NCBI RefSeq assembly: GCF_009765755.1
Contig: NZ_LMUV01000002.1
Coordinates: forward strand, 972,578-1,036,577
Direction: 5' to 3'
Origin: Rhodanobacter sp. L36
Lineage (GTDB): Bacteria > Pseudomonadota > Gammaproteobacteria > Xanthomonadales > Rhodanobacteraceae
DNA length: 64,000 bases
Shown: positions 18,147 to 26,256 of the stretch, piece after piece
How the letters are laid out: each line of letters begins with the position of its first letter
Numbering within the stretch: position 1 is the stretch's first letter
The notes under the pieces: model-generated
What the model was told of the DNA's origin: nothing
The model's input: only the letters and a program-made list of their open reading frames with translations
Databases searched by the model: none
Program-made: the position numbers and the translations under genes

Positions 18147-19329
18147 ATCGCGCAGCGGTGCCAAGACCTCGACGCGAATAAAACCCGCTGTGGGCAAGGC
18201 GCCGAGTTATCACACCACCGCGCTCGTGCTGCAGGGCGGCGGCGCGCTGGGTGCGTATCAGGCCGGCGTGTACGAAGCGATGGCCGAGGGCGGCCATCAT
18301 CCGAACTGGGTCGCGGGTATTTCGATCGGCGCGTTGAATGCGGCGATCATCGCCGGCAATGCGCCGGAACACCGCGTCGAAAAACTGCGCGAGTTCTGGC
18401 AGACGATCTGCAAGCCGCCGATGTTGCCGGCGTTCGGCTTGCCCGATTTGCAGAACGGACAAAGCTGGCCGGCGAAAGCGATCAGTGCGATGAGCGGGAT
18501 GGCTGCGTGGCGCGCCATCACCGAGGGCCAGGCTGGTTTCTTCACGCCGCGAATACCGCCGCCTTACGTGAAGCCGCCCGATGGTCCGGCCACCGCGAGC
18601 TACTACGACACCACGCCGTTGCGTGCGACGCTCGAACGGCTGGCCGATTTCGATCGCATCAACGATCCGCGCACGATTCGCGTATCGGTCGGTGCGGTGA
18701 ACGTGCGTACCGGCAACTTCGCGTACTTCGACAGCGCTCATCAGAAACTGCGACCGGAACATTTCATGGCGTCCGGCGCGTTGCCGCCGGGTTTTCCGGC
18801 GATTGAAATCGATGGCGAGTTCTACTGGGACGGCGGCATGGTTTCCAACACGCCGCTGTACCGCGTTCTGACCGAGCATCCGCGCCGCGATACGCTGGTG
18901 TTTCAGGTGGACCTGTGGAGTTCGATCGGGCCGTTGCCGCACGACATGCTGCAGGTCGCCGAGCGCAGCAAGGACATCCAGTTTTCCAGCCGTACGCGCA
19001 TCGTCACCGAATACATGCGCGATGTGCAGGAACAACAACGTCTGCTGCACGATCTGATGGCGTTGGTGCCGGCCAACCGCCGTGATGACCCCGCCTATCG
19101 ACGCGCGGAAACGCGCGCCAGCGGTGCGCTGGTGAACGTGGTGCATCTGATCTATCGCAACAAACCTTACGAAGGGCACTACAAGGATTTCGAGTTCAGC
19201 GCGGCGACCATGCAGGAGCATTGGCGCAGCGGCGTGGCCGACATGCGGCACACGCTGACACATCCGCACTGGCTCGACGTGCCTGATCCTGCGCGGCCGT
19301 TCGTGACGCACGACGTGCATCGCAAATGA
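18127..19329 (+). CDS. Patatin-like phospholipase/esterase
   Basis: A 400-residue serine hydrolase with the patatin Ser-Asp dyad. Visible are the oxyanion-hole glycines [12 protein letters not shown], the nucleophile Ser66 in GISIGALN, and the dyad Asp in WDGGMVSN. The C-terminal third (from about residue 280) matches what I know as the DUF3734 extension of such proteins. ATG 18127 has GGGGAGG six bases upstream and overlaps the end of adc by 20 bases, implying coupled expression. In related bacteria this lipase type occurs beside hydroxybutyrate dehydrogenase, suggesting action on acyl chains or polyhydroxybutyrate-related substrates; that is inference. Confidence 0.9.
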   Translation: MTTSPTKSRSGAKTSTRIKPAVGKAPSYHTTALVLQGGGALGAYQAGVYEAMAEGGHHPNWVAGISIGALNAAIIAGNAPEHRVEKLREFWQTICKPPMLPAFGLPDLQNGQSWPAKAISAMSGMAAWRAITEGQAGFFTPRIPPPYVKPPDGPATASYYDTTPLRATLERLADFDRINDPRTIRVSVGAVNVRTGNFAYFDSAHQKLRPEHFMASGALPPGFPAIEIDGEFYWDGGMVSNTPLYRVLTEHPRRDTLVFQVDLWSSIGPLPHDMLQVAERSKDIQFSSRTRIVTEYMRDVQEQQRLLHDLMALVPANRRDDPAYRRAETRASGALVNVVHLIYRNKPYEGHYKDFEFSAATMQEHWRSGVADMRHTLTHPHWLDVPDPARPFVTHDVHRK

Positions 19330-19368
19330 GCGTTACCGTGTTGTCGATTTCCACTGACAGGTAGAAGC

Positions 19369-20232
19369 ATGACGATCAAGACAGGTTTCGTCGGACTCGG
19401 CGCGATGGGCGTGCCGATGGCGCGACATCTTCATCAGCGCGGTTTGCTGGCCGCGCTGGCGAATCGCACATCGGACAAGGCGGTTGCGCTGGCGAAGGAA
19501 CTGGGCGTGACCGCGCCCGACGACCTCGCCGCGCTGGCTGCGCAGTGCGACGTGATCGCGTTGTGTGTGACAGCGGACGCCGATGTGCTGTCGACGATTG
19601 ATGTGCTTGCACCGCACATGCAGCGCGGCGCCATCGTCATCGATCATTCGACTGTCGCGCCTGAGACCGCGAAGCTTGCGGCTGCAAAGCTCGCGCAGGT
19701 CGGCGTGCACTTCCTCGATGCGCCGGTATCGGGCGGCGTGGAAGGCGCGAAGAACGGCAAGTTGTCGGTCATGGTCGGCGGTGATGCCAGCGTGCTCGAA
19801 CGCGCGCGTCCGGTGCTCGAAGCCTATGCGCTGCGCATCACGCATCTGGGCGCTACCGGCGCGGGGCAGGCGACCAAAGCGGTGAATCAGGTGCTGGTGG
19901 CGGGCATCGCGCAGGCCGTGTGCGAAGGCCTGGCGCTGGGCGAGGCGCTGGGTCTCGATGCGTCGCGATTAATCCCGACGCTCGGCGCGGGTGCCGCCGG
20001 CAACTGGTTTCTCGAGAAACGCGGCGAGACGATGCTGCGCAATGAGTTCGGCGTCGGCTTCAAGCTGGCCTTGCTGCACAAGGATCTCGCCATCGTCCGC
20101 GGCATCGCGCAGCAGGCCGGCAGCGCCACGCAGGTGATCGAGCGATCGCTGGCGGATTACGCCCAGCTGATGAGCCAGGGCTATGGCGACGAAGACATCT
20201 CGGCCTTGATACGGTTGAAGCGCCCTTCCTGA
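19369..20232 (+). CDS. NAD(P)-dependent beta-hydroxyacid dehydrogenase (HIBADH family)
   Basis: A 287-residue oxidoreductase of the 3-hydroxyisobutyrate / tartronate-semialdehyde reductase family. The nucleotide-binding motif GLGAMGVPMA is at residues 9-18, the substrate-binding motif DAPVSGGVEGA near residue 118 and the catalytic lysine in GQATKAVNQ near residue 170. Exact substrate (3-hydroxyisobutyrate, tartronate semialdehyde or another beta-hydroxyacid) cannot be read from these motifs. It follows the patatin gene by 39 bases and is probably the last gene of the hydroxybutyrate cluster; the next gene is convergent. Confidence 0.9.
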   Translation: MTIKTGFVGLGAMGVPMARHLHQRGLLAALANRTSDKAVALAKELGVTAPDDLAALAAQCDVIALCVTADADVLSTIDVLAPHMQRGAIVIDHSTVAPETAKLAAAKLAQVGVHFLDAPVSGGVEGAKNGKLSVMVGGDASVLERARPVLEAYALRITHLGATGAGQATKAVNQVLVAGIAQAVCEGLALGEALGLDASRLIPTLGAGAAGNWFLEKRGETMLRNEFGVGFKLALLHKDLAIVRGIAQQAGSATQVIERSLADYAQLMSQGYGDEDISALIRLKRPS

Positions 20233-20273
20233 GAAGAACGCTTCAATTGATCTTGCAAATCAGTACCCGCGAA

Positions 20274-20738
20274 TCAGCGGCTCGACTTCGACGTCGCAAT
20301 AGCCTGCTTGAAGAAGCCGTAGACGCCTTCGGAGTTCATCGTTCGCGCATTGGACAGTTCGCCGGCTTTGGTCGAGTAAAGCACCTTGTCGTCGGGCGAC
20401 ACGATCACCGCGGCGGGAATGCCTTTGCCGATCGGATTGCCGTACTGCTTGGCGATGTCGAGGTTGTGATCGAAGTTGCCGACGTCGATTTTCACCACCT
20501 GGAATTCTCGCTTCATCAGGTCGGCGTTCTTGCCAGTCTTGAGATCGCCGTTGAGCGCACGGCAGTCTTCACACCAGTTGGCGCCGAAAATCAGTAGCAC
20601 CGGCGTATGCGTCGCCTTCGACCTGGCAAGCGCATGGGCCACATCGGCATGGGCATCGGCATTCGTGTCGTACGGAAGATCCGCAGCGAAAGCGTTGACG
20701 GTGAACAGCAGGCTGAGCAGCACGAGCAATCGTTTCAT
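20274..20738 (-). CDS. Periplasmic thioredoxin-fold protein
   Basis: A 154-residue exported thioredoxin-like protein. The signal peptide is MKRLLVLLSLLFTVNAFA, with cleavage before ADLPYD. The active-site CxxC is in FGANWCEDCRALNG, and the cis-Pro region is KGIPAAVIVSPD; the spacing matches thioredoxin_7-type disulfide reductases. ATG 20738 is chosen since it begins the signal peptide; the frame is open further upstream. It is transcribed alone, after the terminator that ends the argS-SPOR transcript. A role in periplasmic disulfide or cytochrome maturation is possible but not shown. Confidence 0.88.
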   Translation of the reverse strand: MKRLLVLLSLLFTVNAFAADLPYDTNADAHADVAHALARSKATHTPVLLIFGANWCEDCRALNGDLKTGKNADLMKREFQVVKIDVGNFDHNLDIAKQYGNPIGKGIPAAVIVSPDDKVLYSTKAGELSNARTMNSEGVYGFFKQAIATSKSSR

Positions 20739-20804
20739 GGAGGTTCCGGTGCAGGCAATGAACGGCCAGCATAGCGCCATTTGACGTCCGTACGTTTGGC
20801 CGTC

Positions 20805-20830
20805 CAAACAAAGGGCCGCTTGCGCGGCCC
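20805..20830 (-). terminator. Rho-independent terminator after the argS-SPOR operon
   Basis: On the minus strand GGGCCGC, the loop GCAA and GCGGCCC are followed by TTTGTTTG. It sits 25 bases after the SPOR gene stop and before the thioredoxin-like gene on the same strand. Confidence 0.8.
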
Positions 20831-20854
20831 ATATCGCGACAGATGACGACCCGG

Positions 20855-21577
20855 TCACCTTCCCTCTTTCAGCGCGATGGCATTGATGCCGGCCGAGGTA
20901 AGCCGTTTCTTGGTCGATTCGAGTTCGGTGGCCGAACGGAATGGGCCAAGCCGCACGCGGTTGTAAGGCTGCCCGCCGATATTCACCGACTGCACATTGG
21001 CGACAAAGCCCTGCATGGCGAGCTTGGCCTTCAGGGTTTCGGCATCCGATGCATTGGGGAACGCGCCCACCTGCAACAAATAGCCGGAGCCTGCAGCAGG
21101 CGCTGCCACGGTGTTGGCCGGCGCTGCGGTGATGTTCTCGCTGACAGCGGCAGGCGCCTTGGCCGGAGTCGCCGGCGCGGTAACTGGCAGCGGCGCCACG
21201 GGTTGCTGCTGTGCCTGTTGCTGCTGTGCGGCCAGCTGTTTCTGCTGCTGTTCGGCGCGAGCCTGCGCGGTGATTTCGGCATCGGGAATGCGTACTTCTT
21301 TTTCCGACAACACGGAATAGAAATCGTATTGCGGCTTCTTCGGTGTGCTTTCGCCGCTGGCCGGCTCGAGCACGCCCGGGTCACTGCCGTGTTGAGCGGT
21401 CGCTTGCGGATTCGCCTGGGGAACGGTGGGCTTCATGCTGGTCAGCAGGCTGCCACGCATCATCACCGCCATTAAAATGGCGCCGATCAGGATGCCGATC
21501 ACCGCGTATCCCCAGCCGGGGAATCCGCCGCTGTTGTTGCGCACGGCCTGTCGGCCCTTGCCCTTGCGTGCTGCCAT
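20855..21577 (-). CDS. SPOR domain membrane protein
   Basis: A 240-residue inner-membrane protein: short basic cytoplasmic tail, one transmembrane helix (WGYAVIGILIGAILMAVMM, about residues 22-40), a Gln/Ala/Pro-rich linker and a C-terminal SPOR domain (from GYLLQVGAFPNASDA, about 164-240). SPOR domains bind denuded septal peptidoglycan, so a role at the division site, FtsN-like, is likely. The linker contains a Gln-rich stretch around residues 108-127. Its ATG overlaps the argS stop in TAATG. The argS-SPOR gene pair is a known arrangement in gammaproteobacteria. A terminator follows. Confidence 0.9.
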   Translation of the reverse strand: MAARKGKGRQAVRNNSGGFPGWGYAVIGILIGAILMAVMMRGSLLTSMKPTVPQANPQATAQHGSDPGVLEPASGESTPKKPQYDFYSVLSEKEVRIPDAEITAQARAEQQQKQLAAQQQQAQQQPVAPLPVTAPATPAKAPAAVSENITAAPANTVAAPAAGSGYLLQVGAFPNASDAETLKAKLAMQGFVANVQSVNIGGQPYNRVRLGPFRSATELESTKKRLTSAGINAIALKEGR

Positions 21578-23265
21578 TACATGCTCTCCGGGGCGCTCAG
21601 GCCCAGTAATCCAAGTCCATTCTTCAATACCTGGCGCGTCGCCACCACTAGCGCCAGTCGCGCGTTGCGCAGCGGGGCGTCTTCGACCAGGAACTGATGC
21701 GAGTTGTAGTACGTGTGAAGCGCGTTGGCGAGTTCGCGCAACCACGCAGCCAGCAGATGCGGCTCCAGGTTCGCGGCCGCGGCTTCGACGATTTCCGGAT
21801 ACTTCGACAATTCGGTGAGCAGGATCTGCTCGTGCTCGTTGTCGAGCCGTGACAGATGCTGGAGGCCGTTGTCGAGATCGACAACGAAACCTTTCTCGCC
21901 GGCCTGGCGCAACACGCTGCACACGCGAGCGTGCGCGTACTGGATGTAATAAACCGGATTATCGTTGCTTTGCGAGCGCGCCAGGTCGATATCGAATACC
22001 AGCTGGGAATCGGAGCGGCGCGAGATGAGGAAGTAGCGCGTGGCATCGCGGCCGACTTCATCGATCAGGTCGCGCAAGGTGACGTAACTGCCGGCGCGCT
22101 TGGAAATTTTCACTTCTTCGCCGCCGCGCATCACCGTGATCATCTGGTGCAGCACGTAATCCGGCCACGCCTTGGGGATGCCGGCATCGAGCGCCTGCAG
22201 CCCGGCTTTCACACGCGCCAGAGTTCCGTGGTGATCGGAGCCCAGCACCGTGGCCGCGCGCTTGTAGCCACGCTGCCATTTGCTCAGGTGATAGGCCACG
22301 TCGGGCACGAAATACGTGTAGGTGCCGTCGGACTTGCGCATAACGCGGTCTTTGTCGTCACCGTAGTCGGTCGAGCGCAGCCACAACGCGCCGTCCTGCT
22401 CGTAGGTATGGCCGTGAGCAACGAGTTCGCGCACGGCTTCCTCGACCTTGCCGTCGCTGTAGAGCGACGATTCGAGGAAATACACGTCGAAGTCGACGCC
22501 GAACGCCTGCAGATCGAGATCCTGCTCGCGGCGCAGGCTCGCCACCGCGAACTGGCGGATGGCGTCGAGGTTGTCGACATCACCGGCGGCCGTCACGGTT
22601 TCACCGTCGGCGACTACCGATGCGCGCTCCAGATAGGCGCGTGCGACATCGGCGATGTAGTCGCCGCGATAACCGTTTTCCGGCCATCCGGCGTCGTCCG
22701 GCGTGATGCCACGCGCGCGCGCCTGCACCGAAATGGCCAGATTGGCGATCTGTACGCCGGCGTCGTTGTAGTAGAACTCGCGTTTGACGTTCCAGCCGGT
22801 GGCAGCGAACAGCCGGCTCAGGCAATCGCCGATGGCTGCGCCGCGACCGTGGCCAACATGCAGCGGTCCGGTCGGATTGGCCGACACGAATTCCACACCC
22901 ACCGTTTGGCCGGCACCCGCCGTGCCCAGCCCGTACCGCTCGGCCTGTTCGTGAATGCGCCGCACTTCGGCGTGGTACGCGTCGGCGGCCAGGTAGAAAT
23001 TGATGAAACCGGGGCCGGCGATCTCGACTTTTGCCACGATCGCATCGTCGGGCAGCGCTGCCACCAGCTTTTCCGCCAGCTCCCGCGGCTTGGCCCGAGC
23101 AGGTTTGGCCAGGAGCATGGCGATGTTGCAGGCGAAATCGCCATGTTCGCGGCTGCGTGCGCGCTCAATCACGAAATCCGGAAGCGCCAGATCGGCAGGC
23201 AGGACGGCATTGTCTTGCAGGCCATGCAATGCCTGCAGAACCAGTTCACGCAGCTGTGCTTTCAC
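21577..23265 (-). CDS. argS: Arginyl-tRNA synthetase
   Basis: Class I synthetase that charges tRNA-Arg. The HIGH motif appears as HVGH in [16 protein letters not shown] and the KMSKS equivalent as [12 protein letters not shown]; the C-terminal anticodon-binding domain runs to PESM. GTG at 23265 gives 562 residues, the usual length, and the N-terminal tRNA-recognition module starts properly there ([13 protein letters not shown]). An open frame continues 27 codons further upstream but without family similarity. The last base overlaps the SPOR gene start. Confidence 0.96.
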   Translation of the reverse strand: MKAQLRELVLQALHGLQDNAVLPADLALPDFVIERARSREHGDFACNIAMLLAKPARAKPRELAEKLVAALPDDAIVAKVEIAGPGFINFYLAADAYHAEVRRIHEQAERYGLGTAGAGQTVGVEFVSANPTGPLHVGHGRGAAIGDCLSRLFAATGWNVKREFYYNDAGVQIANLAISVQARARGITPDDAGWPENGYRGDYIADVARAYLERASVVADGETVTAAGDVDNLDAIRQFAVASLRREQDLDLQAFGVDFDVYFLESSLYSDGKVEEAVRELVAHGHTYEQDGALWLRSTDYGDDKDRVMRKSDGTYTYFVPDVAYHLSKWQRGYKRAATVLGSDHHGTLARVKAGLQALDAGIPKAWPDYVLHQMITVMRGGEEVKISKRAGSYVTLRDLIDEVGRDATRYFLISRRSDSQLVFDIDLARSQSNDNPVYYIQYAHARVCSVLRQAGEKGFVVDLDNGLQHLSRLDNEHEQILLTELSKYPEIVEAAAANLEPHLLAAWLRELANALHTYYNSHQFLVEDAPLRNARLALVVATRQVLKNGLGLLGLSAPESM

Positions 23266-23631
23266 GGTGGATCCAGCCTCGATGGAACCGAAAATTCTAA
23301 CATGGGGCGGCCGGATCATTGCGGGACAAGGCTTTGCCGCGGTCAAGGCAGAATGTGAAACCTGCGACCGGTGCCGGCTGTGGATAACTCTGTGGGAAAT
23401 CCATGCCTTGTGTCGTTGTCGCAGCCGCCCAGATCGACGTTTCCGTCAGCCTTTAAGAAAAACATGATCTAAATCATGAGATTGAACGACCAATCTATGG
23501 ACCTAGGCGCGATAGGTCCGCCAAGTGTTGATCCTGCTGATATGTGCATAAGTTTTCGTGGCTAACGCGCGCACTTCTTCACGTTCCGCTGGCGTCACCG
23601 GCTTGTCATGCGGCGCCGCGACAATGAGCGA
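23266..23631. other. Non-coding stretch upstream of argS
   Basis: No convincing gene is seen. The argS promoter must lie here. There is one perfect DnaA-box-like nonamer (TGTGGATAA, 23379-23387), an FNR/Anr-like palindrome at 23464-23477, and the probable promoter region of the small RNA that begins near 23632. A minus-strand frame ending at 23503 lacks a start with a ribosome site and is not called. Confidence 0.5.
23464..23477. promoter_or_regulatory. FNR/Anr-like palindrome
   Basis: ATGAT, four bases (CTAA), then ATCAT. This keeps the TGAT-N4-ATCA core of the FNR/Anr consensus TTGAT-N4-ATCAA, with both outer positions changed. A TTGAAC that could be a minus-35 follows at 23482-23487. It may control a rightward transcript (the small RNA) or, at about 200 bases, argS. 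Only one site is present, so this is tentative. Confidence 0.35.
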
Positions 23632-23731
23632 GTACCGACATGATTCCCCTCCATGACGTGGTACACGGAGACGCCGCTCTCTCCTCTCCCAAATCGGACC
23701 CACGGCGTGGACCCCTTCCACGCCGTTTTTT
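23632..23731 (+). ncRNA. Probable small regulatory RNA with C-rich loops
   Basis: About 100 bases between argS and radC that fold into three hairpins. The first closes with GTACC/GGTAC and CATG/CATG and exposes ATTCCCCTC (23643-23651). The second pairs GGAGA with TCTCC near 23667-23684. The third is a 9-bp stem CGGCGTGGA/TCCACGCCG with loop CCCCT and six T (23703-23731), a clear rightward terminator. No gene on the plus strand needs that terminator: argS runs leftward and radC is convergent. The C-rich loops and size resemble the xanthomonad sX13 RNA. The 5' end is a guess from the first stem; GACAAT at 23620-23625 may be the minus-10. Confidence 0.55.
23703..23731 (+). terminator. Rho-independent terminator of the candidate small RNA
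   Basis: Nine-base-pair perfect stem CGGCGTGGA/TCCACGCCG with loop CCCCT and then six T on the plus strand. The minus strand has no T-run after it, so it does not serve radC. Confidence 0.85.
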
Positions 23732-23749
23732 ATGGGTGAATGAAATCCC

Positions 23750-24421
23750 TTAGAGCAGGCCGCGAGCCGCCATTGAAACGGGCTCACCACTGCCGATGAC
23801 CAGATGGTCGAGCACGCGGACCCCGACAAGTTGCAACGCGTCGCGCAACTCATGGGTGATCGCCCGGTCGGCGGCGCTGGGTTCGGCGACGCCTGAAGGG
23901 TGGTTGTGCGCAAAGATCACCGCGCAGGCGTTGTGATGCAGGCAGGCGCGCACGACTTCGCGGGGATGCACGCTGGCGCCATCGACGGTGCCGCGAAACA
24001 GTTCCTCGAACGCCAACACGCGATGTCGGTTGTCCAGAAACAGGCAGCCGAAGACTTCGTAGGGCAGATGCCGCAGCCGCGCGCGCAGGTAGTCGCCACT
24101 GTCGCGTGGATTGCCCAGGCTTTTGCGACCTTGCAGATCTTCAGCGAGGCTGCGCCGTGCCAGCTCGAGTGAGGCCACGATGCGCGCGCGCTTGGCTGGG
24201 CCGAGGCCGGACGCGCGAATCTGCTGTTCCGGCCGACTGAGCAAGGCGCTCAAACCGCCTGCGTTGTTGAGCAGTTCGCGACCGAGCGCCAGCGCGTCCT
24301 TGCCGCGACTTCCGCTGCCCAGAAGTACCGCCAGCAATTCGGCGTCAGATAAGGCGGCGCTGCCGCGGGCCAGCAGTTTTTCGCGGGGACGTTCACCTTC
24401 GGGCCAGTCGCGGATACTCAT
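23750..24421 (-). CDS. radC: RadC/YicR family JAB domain protein
   Basis: A 223-residue RadC protein. The N-terminal part has helix-hairpin-helix character (LSDAELLAVLLGSG, ALGPAKRAR-like GLGPAKRARI); the C-terminal JAB/MPN metalloprotease-like domain has the motif FAHNHPSGVAEPSAAD, with His, His and Asp ligands kept. Despite its name, a DNA-repair role is not established for the family. ATG 24421 (MSIRDWPEGERPREKL) is the conserved start; another in-frame start nine codons upstream is less likely. It is divergent from coaBC, the same arrangement as in Pseudomonas. Confidence 0.93.
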   Translation of the reverse strand: MSIRDWPEGERPREKLLARGSAALSDAELLAVLLGSGSRGKDALALGRELLNNAGGLSALLSRPEQQIRASGLGPAKRARIVASLELARRSLAEDLQGRKSLGNPRDSGDYLRARLRHLPYEVFGCLFLDNRHRVLAFEELFRGTVDGASVHPREVVRACLHHNACAVIFAHNHPSGVAEPSAADRAITHELRDALQLVGVRVLDHLVIGSGEPVSMAARGLL

Positions 24422-24517
24422 GCATGCAGCCTGATGGCGACGGGCCATTCCACGCAGCAGTTGGCTGGAGCGAATCCGGTAAGCTACGCGTCTGCCCGAT
24501 TGTCAGGCCCGTCTTAC

Positions 24518-25723
24518 ATGAGTCTCGCCCAGCGCCGCATCCTGCTCGGAATTTCAGGCGGTATCGCCGCCTACAAGTCGTGCGAGCTGGTCCGGCGCCT
24601 GCGCGATCTGGATGCCCAGGTGCAAGTGGTGATGACCGAGGGCGCGACGCACTTCGTCAGCCCGACGACATTCCAGGCGCTGTCCGGTCGATCCGTGCGA
24701 GTCAGTCTCTGGGACGAACAGGCTGAGGCTGCGATGGGCCACATCGAGCTGGCGCGCTGGGGCGAACGCATCCTGATCGCCCCGGCCAGCGCGGACATCA
24801 TTGCGCGGCTGGCGCATGGCCTTGCCAACGATCTCCTGACCACGATCTCCCTCGCCAGTGCGGCGCCTCTTTACGTCGCTCCGGCGATGAACCAGCAGAT
24901 GTGGGCACATGCCGCCGTGCAGGCCAATGTCGATACATTGCGGCAACGTGGCGTGCTAATTCTCGGCCCGGCGGTGGGCGATCAGGCATGTGGCGACGTC
25001 GGCAGCGGGCGTATGCTGGAACCTCACGAATTGCGCGACGCCTTGGTGGCCTCGTTCGGCAACCAGACCCTGACGGGTTTGCGTGTTCTGGTGAGCGCGG
25101 GGCCAACGTATGAGGACATTGATCCGGTTCGCTTCATTGGCAATCGCAGCTCGGGCCGCATGGGATTCGCCGTGGCACAGGCCGCTGTCGAGGCTGGCGC
25201 AGAGGTGACACTCGTTGCCGGGCCGGTCGACTTGCCCACTCCGGCTGGCGTTGAACATCGCGTCGACGTTCGCAGCGCGGCGGAGATGCATGCAGCGGTG
25301 ATGAGCGCCTCACCGCAGTCGGATATCTATATCGGCGCGGCGGCGGTTGGCGATTACCATCCAATCGAAGTGTCGGCTCATAAACTCAAGAAGCACAGTG
25401 GCGCAGGTCTCACGCTGCAGCTGGGCGAAAACCAGGACATCCTCGGCAGTTTATCGGCGCAGCCGGCTCATCCGTTCCTGGTCGGCTTCGCTGCCGAAAC
25501 GCACGACGTCGCTGACTACGCACAGGAAAAACTGCAGCGCAAAGGCCTGGACATGATCGCCGCCAACCTCGTGGGCAACGGTTTGGGCTTCGAGGCGACG
25601 GACAACGCGCTGGCATTGTATTGGGCGGATGGCTCCGCGACCTTGCCGCGAGCATCCAAGATCGATCTGGCGCGGCAGCTGATCGAACATGTCGGCGAGC
25701 GATATCGGAGCGCTCGTCCGTGA
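24518..25723 (+). CDS. coaBC: Bifunctional phosphopantothenoylcysteine synthetase/decarboxylase
   Basis: Two coenzyme A biosynthesis steps in one 401-residue protein: CTP-dependent joining of 4'-phosphopantothenate with cysteine, and FMN-dependent decarboxylation to 4'-phosphopantetheine. The N-terminal flavoprotein (CoaC) half has [24 protein letters not shown] and the catalytic Cys region [13 protein letters not shown]. The CoaB half starts at about residue 190 with [21 protein letters not shown] and keeps the lysine motif HKLKK. ATG 24518 gives the standard N-terminus. Its stop overlaps the dut ATG by one base (TGATG). Confidence 0.95.
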   Translation: MSLAQRRILLGISGGIAAYKSCELVRRLRDLDAQVQVVMTEGATHFVSPTTFQALSGRSVRVSLWDEQAEAAMGHIELARWGERILIAPASADIIARLAHGLANDLLTTISLASAAPLYVAPAMNQQMWAHAAVQANVDTLRQRGVLILGPAVGDQACGDVGSGRMLEPHELRDALVASFGNQTLTGLRVLVSAGPTYEDIDPVRFIGNRSSGRMGFAVAQAAVEAGAEVTLVAGPVDLPTPAGVEHRVDVRSAAEMHAAVMSASPQSDIYIGAAAVGDYHPIEVSAHKLKKHSGAGLTLQLGENQDILGSLSAQPAHPFLVGFAAETHDVADYAQEKLQRKGLDMIAANLVGNGLGFEATDNALALYWADGSATLPRASKIDLARQLIEHVGERYRSARP

Positions 25724-26178
25724 TGATCGACGTCGAATTGAAGATTCTCGATCCACGCCTCGGCGACAGCATCGCATTGCCGCAAACCGCGACGCTGGGC
25801 AGCGCAGGCATGGATCTGCGCGCGGCGCTCGATGCGCCGCTGACGCTGCAGCCGGGAGAAAGCTCGCTGGTGCCTAGCGGCATGGCGATTCATATCCGCG
25901 ATCCGGGCTGGTGTGCGTTGATCGTTCCGCGTTCGGGGCTGGGTCACAAGCACGGACTGGTCATGGGCAACCTGGTCGGCGTGATCGACGCGGATTACCA
26001 GGGGCCGCTGATGATCTCCTGCTGGAATCGTGGCCAGCAACCCTACACGATCGAAATCGGCGACCGGATCGCGCAGTTGCTGCTGGTGCCGGTGGCGCAG
26101 GCGCGGCTGAATATCGTGGACGAGTTCACACCGAGCGAACGCGGCAGCGGCGGCTTTGGTTCCACCGGCGTCAAATAG
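25723..26178 (+). CDS. dut: Deoxyuridine 5'-triphosphate nucleotidohydrolase
   Basis: Homotrimeric dUTPase that hydrolyses dUTP to dUMP and pyrophosphate, keeping uracil out of DNA and feeding dTMP synthesis. All five dUTPase motifs are seen in 151 residues: [36 protein letters not shown] and [13 protein letters not shown] 25723 overlaps the coaBC stop; a GTG just before it (25720) is in frame and better spaced from CGGAG, so the start could be one codon longer. coaBC-dut-algC is a conserved order in gammaproteobacteria. Confidence 0.95.
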   Translation: MIDVELKILDPRLGDSIALPQTATLGSAGMDLRAALDAPLTLQPGESSLVPSGMAIHIRDPGWCALIVPRSGLGHKHGLVMGNLVGVIDADYQGPLMISCWNRGQQPYTIEIGDRIAQLLLVPVAQARLNIVDEFTPSERGSGGFGSTGVK

Positions 26179-26256
26179 CCAATCGGTATCGAATAGGATG
26201 CAAGGGCACGGCATCGGGCGTGGCGATCCTGCCAGCGCCTCGCGCGGGGACAAGAG

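Noticed and set aside
21856..23358. 500-codon open frame opposite argS
   Set aside because: Antisense shadow; argS motifs are unambiguous on the other strand.
23379..23387. Perfect DnaA-box nonamer TGTGGATAA
   Set aside because: A single box without clusters, AT-rich unwinding region or dnaA/dnaN genes does not make an origin.
23503..23640. Minus-strand frame ending KTYAHISRINTWRTYRA
   Set aside because: The only ATG with a ribosome site (23645) is in another frame that stops after 11 codons; the in-frame start would be a bare GTG. It also overlaps the small RNA's presumed promoter.
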